DNA from: JBMNQH01 sp050944035
GTDB lineage: Bacteria > Bacillota > Clostridia > Oscillospirales > Oscillospiraceae
Reading direction: 5' to 3'
Length of the DNA stretch: 9,346 bases
Assembly (NCBI GenBank): GCA_050944035.1
Contig: JBMNQH010000033.1
Location: forward strand, 1 to 9,346
Under the pieces are notes generated by a model that was not told the DNA's origin, did no database searches, and saw nothing but the letters and a program-made list of their open reading frames with translations. This document shows, one piece after another, positions 1-7,700 of this stretch. Position 1 is the stretch's first letter, and the number at the start of each line of letters is the position of its first letter. The translations under genes were made by a program, and so were the position numbers.

Positions 1-1958
1 CCGATATCTGAATGCTCAAATGTCTGCACAGCCTCTTCACCGTTGCAGGCAATGAGGACATCCGCCTCCGCTTTTTTCAAAAGATGCTCTGCAATATTGC
101 GGTTGAGCATATTGTCATCGCAAAGGAGTATCGTCATGCCATTCAGAGAAGAAGGCGGAAGCGGCTTCTCGGAATCATCCGGAGCGGCAAAGGCATTCAG
201 ACATACCGAAAACGGCAATACGATCGTAAAACGGCTTCCTTCGTTTACTTTACTGTATATATCGATCGTGCCGCCCATTTTATCGATCAGCTTTTCGACA
301 ATTGACATTCCGAGTCCTGTGCCTTCATGGTATGTACGGCCATTGTTGTTTTCCCGCCAGAACGGCTCAAAGATATGTTCCAGATAACCCTCGTTCATGC
401 CGATACCGGTATCCGAAATGATGAACCGAAAGTTTGCGGTCTCACCGTCGCAAGATATTTCCTCTGTTTCAAAGGTGACATTCCCGCCTTCTTCCGTAAA
501 TTTCACGGCGTTTCCCAACACATTGATCAGCACCTTGCGTAGATAGAGATCACACCCCATCAGATACGGATGCTGAAACCCGTTACACCGATAGGTAAAG
601 CTGAGATTATGTTGCTTGGCGGAGCTGTGAATGATCGAACAGCAGGTATCCATAACCGCTCGCAGATCAAACTGTTTTTCGGCGGGTGCATCTCCACTGC
701 TTTCCAGGCGACTCATATCTAATACATCGTTGATAAGAGCAGCCAGGTGCTGTGAGGCGGAACGGATATTTGATAGGCAAAGCTTTAGCTCTTCTGTAAT
801 ATCCGGACTTTCTTCCGCTCTTTCCAGCATGCCGAGTATGCCGTTAAGAGGCGTTCGGAGATCGTGAGACATATGTGACAGAAACTCGCTTTTTGCCAGA
901 TTCGCCCTGTTGGCTTCTTCTGCTGCCTTTTTCAGTACTATATTCAACTGCTTTTGCTGTGCGGCGCGGCTCCGCATATTGACAGTTAAAATAAAGGAGA
1001 AGATAATGGTCGCCGCAATTAACACACCGGTCACTGCCATCGCAATGATACGATACATAGTTGCGTTCAGCAAACGCTCCGATCCCCTGCTCAATATTTC
1101 GGTCGGCGTGATAAGTGTAACAACCCAGTCCGGCGTTATTATCGGCGCCATTGAAACGAAATAATTTGTACCTTCATATTCAAATTCAAGGCTTTCACCG
1201 GCGTCATTCTCCAGACTGCTCTTTAATTCCTCAAAGCTTTTACCATGCAGGAACCTGACATTTTCAAGCGTCCTCATGATATTGGCAGATGTGCTGAAGG
1301 CCCCTATATTGTTTCGACGGTATATGCTTCGACCGTCGGTATGTATAATAAAAACGTCGGCAGCCCCGTCAAAGCCGGAGCAAAAAAGCGCCGAACAGTA
1401 CACTTCCGGCGGTATGACCATGACGGTATGTGTAATCTGCGTACCGTCTTTAAGTACCGCGGGATTATCCAGACGGTGGATAAAAAGCATATGTTCTTTT
1501 TCAGAGTCAAATGTTATGGAGGTGATGACGACCTGCCGCTCATTCGCGGATTTCTTCAGGAATTCAATATTTCTGAAGAAACCGACATAACCGCTTGAAA
1601 GATAATAGTTTGTTTGAGAATCCACGACCGTTAAATGATAATTGCGGTTATTAATACCGTTTTCCGCTTCCGAAAGGAAGCAGGAAATGTCCTCTTTTTT
1701 ATCTATCTCAGTAGAAAGCAAGTGAGCAAAGGCAGCATCCGAAACATCCCATGAGTAACTGCAGATAGAATTCACTGTTCTGGCTATCTGTTCGGAAACC
1801 TCATTGAGATTCTTGCTGCGCTCCGCATATAATTCGTCGCCTATCGATTGAAAAACCGAGCAGGCCATCACTGCAAAAGTTGTAAACAGCAAAACAACTA
1901 ACAGCATGCCGATAGTCATGGATATTCGGTTGTAATGGTGGGTCACAGCTTTTTTCAT
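1..1958 (-). CDS. Hybrid sensor histidine kinase (periplasmic/extracellular sensor, HisKA, HATPase_c, receiver), C-terminus cut by window edge
   Basis: Membrane sensor kinase open from an ATG at 1958 to the left edge, 652 codons visible. Residues about 12-34 form TM1 and about 303-326 form TM2. The segment between them, about 35-302, is an extracytoplasmic sensor that reads like a dCache/PAS-type fold. The H-box SHDLRTPLNG carries the autophosphorylated His at residue 365. The ATPase domain follows, with N-box Asn483, G1 box DTGIG (Asp516) and G2 box GTGLG (546-550). A receiver domain begins near residue 608 with the acidic pair Asp614/Asp615. The window ends before its phospho-acceptor Asp, so whether this receiver is functional, and what follows it, cannot be seen. 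The start lies 26 bp after the LytTR regulator gene, with only a weak Shine-Dalgarno (a GGTG about 8 nt upstream), which suggests co-transcription or translational coupling. Ligand unknown. Domain assignment is confident; the dCache label is tentative. Confidence 0.95.
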   Translation of the reverse strand, partial: MKKAVTHHYNRISMTIGMLLVVLLFTTFAVMACSVFQSIGDELYAERSKNLNEVSEQIARTVNSICSYSWDVSDAAFAHLLSTEIDKKEDISCFLSEAENGINNRNYHLTVVDSQTNYYLSSGYVGFFRNIEFLKKSANERQVVITSITFDSEKEHMLFIHRLDNPAVLKDGTQITHTVMVIPPEVYCSALFCSGFDGAADVFIIHTDGRSIYRRNNIGAFSTSANIMRTLENVRFLHGKSFEELKSSLENDAGESLEFEYEGTNYFVSMAPIITPDWVVTLITPTEILSRGSERLLNATMYRIIAMAVTGVLIAATIIFSFILTVNMRSRAAQQKQLNIVLKKAAEEANRANLAKSEFLSHMSHDLRTPLNGILGMLERAEESPDITEELKLCLSNIRSASQHLAALINDVLDMSRLESSGDAPAEKQFDLRAVMDTCCSIIHSSAKQHNLSFTYRCNGFQHPYLMGCDLYLRKVLINVLGNAVKFTEEGGNVTFETEEISCDGETANFRFIISDTGIGMNEGYLEHIFEPFWRENNNGRTYHEGTGLGMSIVEKLIDKMGGTIDIYSKVNEGSRFTIVLPFSVCLNAFAAPDDSEKPLPPSSLNGMTILLCDDNMLNRNIAEHLLKKAEADVLIACNGEEAVQTFEHSDI

Positions 1959-1984
1959 TATTACACCATGCCTTAGTATTTGGT

Positions 1985-2701
1985 TCAGATGGTTGGATCG
2001 CCGGTTTTCTCTTTATAATCAAGGACTTTTTGCCGAATTATCTTTTTGCTTTTCTTCCGAATCATGACTACCTCTCCGTTTTGGAGCATACATACGTCAT
2101 TGGCTTCGCTGACATAATTCATGTTGACCAAATAGCTTTGGCGACAGCGTAGAAAGCGCGGATCGTTCAGCTCTGTTTCGATCTGACCAAGCTTCTTGTA
2201 TATATTGTACTCGCGGTGCTCTGTCCGATGCAAAATACATTTTGTATTGACGCTTTCCACATACATAATCTCGTTCAGCGGAATATATACAATATTTGAC
2301 TTCTGCTTGACCTGATAGCTGTTACACTGATATTCCGGCAGAAAACGGTCCAGTGTACGTCGGATATCGGCAAGGCTGTAAGGCTTCAATATGTATCCGG
2401 ACGCATACACATTATAGCTCTCGAGCGCATAATCGGCTGAGACAGTACAAAATACAATCTTGCCCCGGTACGAAAGGTCTCTCAGCTTTTGCGCAATGTT
2501 CATACCGAACGAATCCCCTATAAACAGGTCAAGAAAAATTATATCGTAATCTATATTTTCCATAACATCGTAATACAGGGTAGTTCCGCGATCGTATAAC
2601 GTAAATTCGCAACGCACAGAAGTTTCAAAAAAGTATTTTTTCAGGAGTGAATGCAAAAGATTCCGTTCTAAATCGTTGTCATCACAAATCGCCAAACGCA
2701 T
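1985..2701 (-). CDS. LytTR-family response regulator (AgrA/LytR/AlgR type)
   Basis: 238-residue cytoplasmic DNA-binding response regulator. Residues 1-120 are a receiver domain: acidic pair Asp7/Asp8 in MRLAICDD, phospho-acceptor Asp58 in IIFLDLF, conserved Thr86 and Lys106 (LKPY). Residues about 132-235 are a LytTR DNA-binding domain, recognised from the NIVYIPLNEIMYVES entry strand and the FLRCRQSYLVNMNYV segment. Length is normal for the family. MRLAICDD is the canonical N-terminus, so the ATG at 2701 is the likely start; an AAAGGA lies upstream at a rather long spacing. It is followed after 26 bp by the hybrid kinase and preceded by a small unassigned gene. LytTR regulators bind direct repeats upstream of target promoters, but I found no clear target site in the window. 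Its phospho-donor could be the adjacent HPt protein (inference). Confidence 0.95.
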   Translation of the reverse strand: MRLAICDDNDLERNLLHSLLKKYFFETSVRCEFTLYDRGTTLYYDVMENIDYDIIFLDLFIGDSFGMNIAQKLRDLSYRGKIVFCTVSADYALESYNVYASGYILKPYSLADIRRTLDRFLPEYQCNSYQVKQKSNIVYIPLNEIMYVESVNTKCILHRTEHREYNIYKKLGQIETELNDPRFLRCRQSYLVNMNYVSEANDVCMLQNGEVVMIRKKSKKIIRQKVLDYKEKTGDPTI

Positions 2702-2738
2702 GAAAAAAGCAGATTCCTTTCCGGACGAGATTTTTGTA

Positions 2739-2996
2739 CTATGGTTTTAATCTGTAAAATTCGTCCTCAATAATATCATATAAGTGGATAGGATCAACGT
2801 CGTATTGATTAAGCTTGTCTGCCAATGCCCTCATCCAATCCAGATCGTCGGATATACCGTAGACGCAGTCCTTAATACCCAACAATCCGTTAAAAAATGA
2901 ACATGCACAAATACCATATGTATACTTCTCAATTTGCTCTGATTCATTTTCCCCTGTGTCTTTTGCGCCTTTTCTGACTACTACATAGTTGATCAT
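2739..2996 (-). CDS. Small conserved-looking protein of unknown function (possibly DUF6514-like)
   Basis: 85-residue soluble protein with no signal peptide or membrane segment. It starts as a beta strand (MINYVVVRKG), has a KYTYGICACSF segment and a VYGISDDLDWMRALADKLN helix, and ends in DPIHLYDIIEDEFYRL. The ending resembles what I recall of small Clostridia proteins in the DUF6514 group, which read as a strand-rich half with a final 'DP.HL.DVIED' helix. This assignment is from memory and tentative. It sits between the HPt gene (154 bp upstream) and the LytTR regulator (37 bp downstream), on the same strand. An A-rich tract with AGGTAGG precedes the ATG at 2996. Its role in the signalling cluster, if any, is unknown. 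Confidence 0.75.
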   Translation of the reverse strand: MINYVVVRKGAKDTGENESEQIEKYTYGICACSFFNGLLGIKDCVYGISDDLDWMRALADKLNQYDVDPIHLYDIIEDEFYRLKP

Positions 2997-3080
2997 TTTT
3001 TAACCTACCTTTTTTCGATTTCAAAAGCAGCAGCTTACGGATCCTCTAAGAATTTTTTCCGAGTGAATCTCACATCTGCA

Positions 3081-3111
3081 ATTATACTAAATAAAGGCAG
3101 TAAATGCGCAA
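3081..3111 (-). promoter_or_regulatory. Possible sigma-A promoter for the small gene and LytTR regulator
   Basis: On the minus strand a perfect TATAAT (3086-3081) is preceded by TTGCGC (3111-3106) with a 19-nt spacer, which is longer than ideal. It lies about 85 bp before the ATG at 2996, in the 154-bp gap after the HPt gene. No clear intrinsic terminator ends the HPt gene, so this would be an internal promoter rather than proof of a separate transcript. Confidence 0.4.
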
Positions 3112-3150
3112 AAATATGAATTCGGCAGGGTTAATGAGGAAATCGGTCAA

Positions 3151-3537
3151 TTAAAATAATATTTTGCTGTTTTTTAATCTATTTACGGCGGTGAGCACAC
3201 GGTTATATTCTGTTTCAAGTTGTTGCAAGACGGTTGCTGACGGCAGCAGCACTTCTCGCAGCTGGTCACACAGCTTTGCGGCACAATCGCCTAAGCTTTG
3301 AAATCCAAGGGTATAACTGATCCCCTTTAATGTGTGCGCCGCACGAAAAGCACTTTTGAGGTCATTTTCTTGCAAGTTCTTCAGCAGCATAGAGTAGGAA
3401 GGATCGGACGGGAACCCGAGTACGAACATTTCAACGGTTTCTATATCCTCCAACCGTTCAAGTACGTTCATAATATCTCCGCCGACCTCTTCGTAAAATT
3501 CGGATAATGTCAGTTTTGGTGCATCCGATATCTCCAT
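3151..3537 (-). CDS. HPt-domain histidine phosphotransfer protein
   Basis: 128-residue soluble single-domain HPt protein. The motif AAHTLKG places the phospho-accepting His at residue 68, on the second helix of the expected four-helix bundle. The preceding segments (LSEFYEEVGGDIMNVLERL, MFVLGFPSDPSYSMLLKNL) and the following SYTLGFQSLGDCAAKL match the usual HPt helix layout. Family members shuttle phosphate between a hybrid kinase's receiver and a response regulator. Both partners are encoded 0.5-1.6 kb downstream on the same strand, so a relay with them is likely but inferred. The ATG at 3537 has AAGGATGGGTGA just upstream. The gene is first in the signalling cluster and follows a strong promoter and a long leader. 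Confidence 0.93.
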   Translation of the reverse strand: MEISDAPKLTLSEFYEEVGGDIMNVLERLEDIETVEMFVLGFPSDPSYSMLLKNLQENDLKSAFRAAHTLKGISYTLGFQSLGDCAAKLCDQLREVLLPSATVLQQLETEYNRVLTAVNRLKNSKILF

Positions 3538-3737
3538 TTAATCACCCATCCTTTCTTACATGGCTGTCCGCACCTGATAATCTTTTTTTATTAACGTCCG
3601 ATGAGATGAACTTTTCATCATGTGTTCAGTCATTTGTAGCTGAGAGCAGAATATTCCCCGTTTCAACCGTCAAACGGGTATCTATCAAGGCTGTAGATGA
3701 AAATATGAATGACAGCCTTGCTTGTACTCTCTTATTC
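3538..3737 (-). promoter_or_regulatory. Long 5' leader of the HPt gene with three hairpins
   Basis: About 200 nt separate the predicted transcription start (near 3737) from the HPt ATG. Three perfect stem-loops occur in order of transcription: arms 3720-3712/3694-3686 (9 bp, CAAGGCTGT, 17-nt loop); 3678-3672/3663-3657 (7 bp, CCCGTTT, 8-nt loop); 3619-3614/3610-3605 (6 bp, GATGAA, 3-nt loop). None matches a riboswitch class I can recognise by eye. None is followed by a long T tract that would make it an obvious attenuator, although A7 at about 3590-3584 follows the third. It could be regulatory RNA or incidental structure. Confidence 0.35.
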
Positions 3738-3743
3738 AACAAA

Positions 3744-3772
3744 ATTATGCAATAAATGGCGATAAAAGTCAA
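3744..3772 (-). promoter_or_regulatory. Strong sigma-A-type promoter driving the HPt-led signalling cluster
   Basis: On the minus strand, TTGACT (3772-3767) and CATAAT (3749-3744) are separated by exactly 17 nt in an AT-rich setting. This is one mismatch from consensus in each box. It points at the HPt gene and lies between that gene and the transposase remnant, so the signalling cluster kept its promoter despite the insertion scar next door. Confidence 0.7.
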
Positions 3773-3859
3773 TATCCATGCGAAATAACTTAAATTTCAG
3801 AAAAAATGGTACAGGCAATTCAGAAACTGAACGGTGAGTATTATTGAAATCTGTTATGT

Positions 3860-4199
3860 TTGACACCGGAAGTCCACAACGCAACATACTACCGTGCCAT
3901 TGGTAACCCAAACGATAAAAAAGCGTATGAAGCGAGACATCCGAAAGAACCGTTGATTCTCCACACCGACAGAGGAGTCAGTTACACTTCAAAGGTTTAT
4001 AACCAAACATTGCGTCTTATGAATATCACGCATTCCTATTCAGGTTCAGGCAACCCTTATGATAATTCGGTTTACGAAGCATTTTTCAAAACGCTGAAAT
4101 AAGAGGAACTGTATCGCCGCGAATACCTTGGAGGCTGAAATGAAAAAGTCCGTTTCGGATTATATCGCACGATATAATACAAAACGGACTCATACATAG
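3860..4199 (+). pseudogene. Degenerate IS3-family (IS150-like) transposase OrfB fragment
   Basis: Only the C-terminal half of a DDE integrase-core transposase remains. Visible motifs are LILHTDRG (second catalytic Asp, residue 37 counted from the TTG at 3860), the NITHSYSGSGNPYDNSV segment, and the Glu of YEAFFKTLK. A TAA at 4100-4102 breaks the frame just after FKTLK. The next codons still read EELYRREY in the same frame, and the family's tail then continues in another frame as EAEMKKSVSDYIARYNTKRTH up to a TAG at 4197-4199. The N-terminus with the first catalytic Asp, OrfA and recognisable terminal inverted repeats are absent; an in-frame TGA lies at 3845-3847. It is not functional. It is on the strand opposite to the intact genes, a mark of past insertion. 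Subgroup assignment within IS3 is from motif style only. Confidence 0.85.
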
Positions 4200-4310
4200 T
4201 ACTATGCCTGTTCATGAAAGTGGCAAAATGGATTTTTGAACCAAAATTAACGTTTTCTGATTGATAAGTTTCATTTTGGAAATGCCGAAAAACCTTGCGG
4301 AATAAGCAAA

Positions 4311-4357
4311 AATAAACCCTCAAATGAAACTCGGCGGTTCACATTTGAGGGTTTATT
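4311..4357. terminator. Perfect 16-bp inverted repeat, probable bidirectional terminator
   Basis: Arms AATAAACCCTCAAATG (4311-4326) and its exact complement (4342-4357) flank a 15-nt loop. On the minus strand the stem runs into TTTATTTTTGCTTATT, a fair U-tract. On the plus strand the following bases are less T-rich. It lies between the convergent transposase remnant and the large zinc-ribbon gene. It could alternatively be a residual mobile-element structure. Confidence 0.6.
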
Positions 4358-4467
4358 CACTTGGCTGTTATGGTCTTAAAAGATGCAATAAGCATTGCGG
4401 CAACCAAGCAGGGCAACCTCCCAGCGGACTTTCACCGCAGAGCATTGATATGCCCGTCATACTGAAA
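4358..4467. other. Hairpin-rich intergenic stretch without a convincing gene
   Basis: Between the two terminator-like hairpins lies compact secondary structure. An outer stem CTTGG (4360-4364)/CCAAG (4404-4408) continues past a mismatch and encloses GCAAT (4385-4389)/ATTGC (4394-4398). A separate stem GCGG (4424-4427)/CCGC (4435-4438) has a 7-nt loop. On the minus strand the latter reads GCGGTGAAAGTCCGC. A 30-codon ATG frame (4460-4368, minus) exists but begins right after the terminator stem and lacks a Shine-Dalgarno. This could be a small structured RNA or a mobile-element end; I cannot assign it. Confidence 0.3.
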
Positions 4468-4500
4468 AGGCGGCGACAGCAATTTTGCCGTCGCCGCCTC
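4466..4500 (-). terminator. Intrinsic terminator downstream of the large gene and surface-protein tail
   Basis: GC-rich stem of AGGCGGCGAC (4468-4477) with its exact complement at 4490-4499, and a partly paired 12-nt loop. On the minus strand it is followed by TTTT at 4468-4465. It lies about 20 bp past the last stop codon of the minus-strand gene block. Confidence 0.8.
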
Positions 4501-4521
4501 CGGCTTGGTTATAATCACACA

Positions 4522-4765
4522 TTATTTTACAGAATATTTTTTCTTTCTGATGTAAATTGTGGTTCCCATTACGCCTATGCCGGAAACAAAGAGCAGAGCA
4601 ATCCAAATCCACATCATGCTGTTGTCGCCGGTCTGCGGTGACTTTGCATTAACGCTAAATGTTGTGCTTGCAGAACCGTCTGTCCATACAATCTCAAGGG
4701 TGTGACTTCCCACAGTACAGGTATTCAGATAGTCTGCTTTCCGGGTAATAATGGCAGAACCTTTC
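4522..4765 (-). pseudogene. C-terminal remnant of a sortase-anchored surface protein (Ig-like/X2-type end plus SPQTG signal), +1 frame behind the large gene
   Basis: Beginning next to the large gene's stop codon but one frame later, the minus strand reads GSAIITRKADYLNTCTVGSH, then HTLEIVWTDGSASTTFSV, which looks like the last strands of an Ig-like (X2-type) domain. Next come SPQTGD (4641-4624), a hydrophobic segment (MMWIWIALLFVSGIGVMGTT) and a basic end, IRKKKYSVK. That is a complete Gram-positive cell-wall sorting signal of the LPXTG type, with SPQTG in place of LPXTG. No ATG or Shine-Dalgarno precedes it in its frame; the first ATGs fall within the membrane segment. It is therefore either the stranded 3' end of a deleted gene or a tail reached from the upstream gene by +1 frameshifting or after an indel. 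The sequence is undamaged over about 75 codons, which suggests the event is recent or that the tail is used. Confidence 0.8.
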
Positions 4766-7700
4766 TTATTTTCCGTCCTCTCCGGCGTCATCGTCATTAT
4801 TCTCGGACCATTTCTCCTGTGCTTCCCGGAAGCTCTGGGCCGCCTGGGCGTTTGCAGCAGCTTCTGCCTGTTCCTGCGCCTCTTGCAAGTTTTCCAGATC
4901 GACCTCATCTTGGTCTGCAAGGGTCGCCATATCCTTTGCGGCGGTGTTGGCAATGGTTTTTGCAACATCTCCAACCGCGTCCTTTGCGATATCCTTGCCG
5001 CCGACAGTGGCAAACACATCTTCGCCGGACAGGCCAATTTTTTCGGTCACCTTACCGCCGACTTTATCGGCGACACCCTCAACAACGTTGATTCCGCCCT
5101 GAATCGCTGCGGATTTGCCTGCATTTTGGATATCTTCGGTACTTCCGCCCTTCATGTAGGTATCGGACATCGCCTTCATGCCGTCTCCAACAATGTTGGT
5201 GTACAGCTTTTGAGCGGTGCCTTCCGCATGATTTTTGGCAAGCTCTACGCCGGTGTCCACAACCGTCTGCGCAATCGCGCCGCCGACGGTCTTATTGCCC
5301 GCCATAACGTCACCCATATTGGAGGCGGCGGCAGTTGCTGCCGTATAGGCATCCTTCGCGGCTTTACCGGCTTCACCGCCGACTTCGGCATAAATGTCAA
5401 AGGCAACGTCGGCACCCTTCTTGACTCTTTCTAAGTGCTCCTGCCCCTCTTTCCATTCTTTTTCGATTTCTCTGTGCTCGTAGCCTCTAATCTCTTCCTG
5501 ACCCTGCTGCTCGGCGATTTTCTGATACAGCTCCTCATCGTCACCGGAGAAGACACCGTATTTTGCGGCAAGGTCTACTTTGTATCTGATGTCTGGCGGG
5601 AGCGACTCTCTCCAATCCCGTTCGAAGCCATTTTCCTGTGCTTTCCGGAAGCTCTGGGCTGCCTGGGCGTTGGCTTCCGCTTCCGCCTGTTCCTGAGCTG
5701 CCCGCAGTCTTGCAAGTTTCGCTTCGTCTTCATCTTCAAAGGTCACCACATCTTTTGCGGCGGTGTTGGCAACGGTTTTTGCAATGTTTCCCACCGTTTC
5801 CTTTGTGATTTCCTTTCCGAGAACGGAGCCGACCCCATCTTTGCCGGACAGACCAAGTTTTTCGGTCACTCCATCGCCGAAGGTGTCAAAGACAGTGTCA
5901 ACAGTTGCGTTGATGGCACCCTGAATCGCTGCTTTTTCGCCTTCCTCCCGGATTTTTTCCAAACTACCGCCCTTCATATAGGTATCGGACATGACCTTAA
6001 TGCTGTCTCCGACCGTATTCGTGAACATTTTTTGTGCAGCACCGTCCGAATAGTTCTTGGCAAGCTCGACGCCGGAATCCACGGCCGTCTGTACGATTGC
6101 GCCGCCGATGGACTTATTGCCCGCCATAACGTCACCCATATTGGAGGCGGCTGCAGTTGCTACCGTATAAGCGTTCTTGAACGCTTTACCGGTTTTGGGA
6201 TCGATTTCGGCATAAATATCAATCGCCACGTCAGCGGTTTTCTTGACTTTTTCCGCATACTCCTGACTCTCTTTCCAGGCCTCCTCATCTCCCATGTGCT
6301 CGTGGAATTTGATTTCCTCCTTGCCCTTCTTCGTGGCGATCCACTCATACAGTGTCTCTTCATGGGCAGGGAAATCGTATTTTTCGGCCAGCTTAGCAAC
6401 ATATTCTTTGTGCCTGGCTTCTTCTTCCTCCCGAGCTCGCTCTGCGGCATTTTCCGCTTCCGCCTGTATTGCCATCTGCGATTTTTCCTGGTTTACCGCT
6501 CGATGTTCTTCGATTGCCGCCTGGTGACGGGCTTCGTCCTGACGAATCTGCTCCGCATGTTCCGCACGGCTTTCAAGTGAAGCCTTTAATTCATCGGGCG
6601 TATACGTTGCGCCGGTCAAGGGGTTGGTATAAGTTCCGTTGCCGTTTGCCACGTAAACGCGTTTTTCACCCGTGGCCGGGTCATTTACCTCAAGGTCGCC
6701 GTCCGGGTCACGACGGATGTACGGGCCCAGGTCTTCTTTCTGCTCCGCCACTTCCAAGCTGCCGGAAACACCGCTCACTGCACCTTCGGCAGCAGAAGAA
6801 GCCGCCTGTGCCATGGATCCGAGGATACTGCTGAGCGGCCCGCTCAAGGCACCGCCTGCGGCACCAAGCAGAGCGGTAATTACGGCAAGAGCCGCAGCCG
6901 CCCCTTTGCTTGCGGGCAGGTCGAGCCAATCGGGGTTGTGGGAAAGCTCTTTTTGAATTGCGACGTCAAGCCAAGTAATCTCGCCGTCATCGTCGAAATC
7001 CATCAGATCGGGGAATGGCTGACCGTGTTTATTTTTTTCGCCGTTTGTGTATGTTAGGTAACCGCGGTAGGGCTTATAATCCGGATCATCCTGGGTTATG
7101 GCAGTGCTACTTCTGCCGGAAGTCGTTGTTTTTTTCGGAAGCACTCCGTCAATGCGGAAATACAGCGAGGCACCCGTATTGCGTGAGTCTGGCGAATTCA
7201 CATAAAAACTGATATGCACGATATCATTTTCAGCGTCAAATACGTACTTGCCCTCCACGCGCGTGCCTACAAGTTCGTACGATTTCGGGTCATCATAAAC
7301 ACCGTTTTTTCCGGCGTTTGCGTTGAGCCGTCCGTTGATGTCCGCATATACTTGGGTATCTTTAAAAGTAATATTGGATATGGTCAGCGTCAGGTCTGAG
7401 CGGAATAATTCGTTATCGCCCTCGTTATATTGCTCTCCCGTGTGTGTGAGCTTCCAATCATACGTTCCGCTTACAGTAAAACCGGTGGCGTCTTCCGTAT
7501 GCGTGACTGTGAACGACGGCTTATCGCTGATCGTTTGACTGGCGGTTCGGTTGTCATCGGTCAAAACAGGATCGACACCGTAAACCGCATTGCCGTTTTC
7601 ATAGCGCACCGGATCGCTTGCCATATGACTGAGCACGAGGTAAAAGCCGTCAACTTTTGTGTAGTGAATCGGTTGAGAACCGTCGCCGTCTTCCAGACGG

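Noticed and set aside
3507..3755. 82-codon plus-strand open frame upstream of the HPt gene
   Set aside because: It overlaps the HPt start, the strong minus-strand promoter and the leader hairpins, and its sequence has no recognisable features.
3538..4357. CRISPR array or tandem short repeats
   Set aside because: The repeats seen are single inverted pairs, with no regularly spaced direct repeats.
4368..4460. 30-codon Cys-containing minus-strand peptide frame, considered as a RiPP or signal peptide precursor
   Set aside because: It starts immediately after the terminator stem, lacks a ribosome binding site and has no modification or export genes nearby.
4766..4770. Programmed +1 frameshift at GGA AAA TAA
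   Set aside because: There is no CUU UGA-type or other known +1 slippery context and no obvious stimulatory structure, so it was kept only as one option under the tail finding rather than called.
4751..5434. 227-codon plus-strand open frame
   Set aside because: Antisense to the C-terminal repeats of the large gene; the FGKLYAGVHNRL-like text recurs in the frame at 5435-6580 only because the sense strand is repeated.
5435..6580. 381-codon plus-strand open frame
   Set aside because: It is antisense to the large gene. Its Phe/Leu-rich sequence is the complement of Glu/Lys/Ala codons, and it repeats in step with the tandem repeats. No Shine-Dalgarno or domain is seen.
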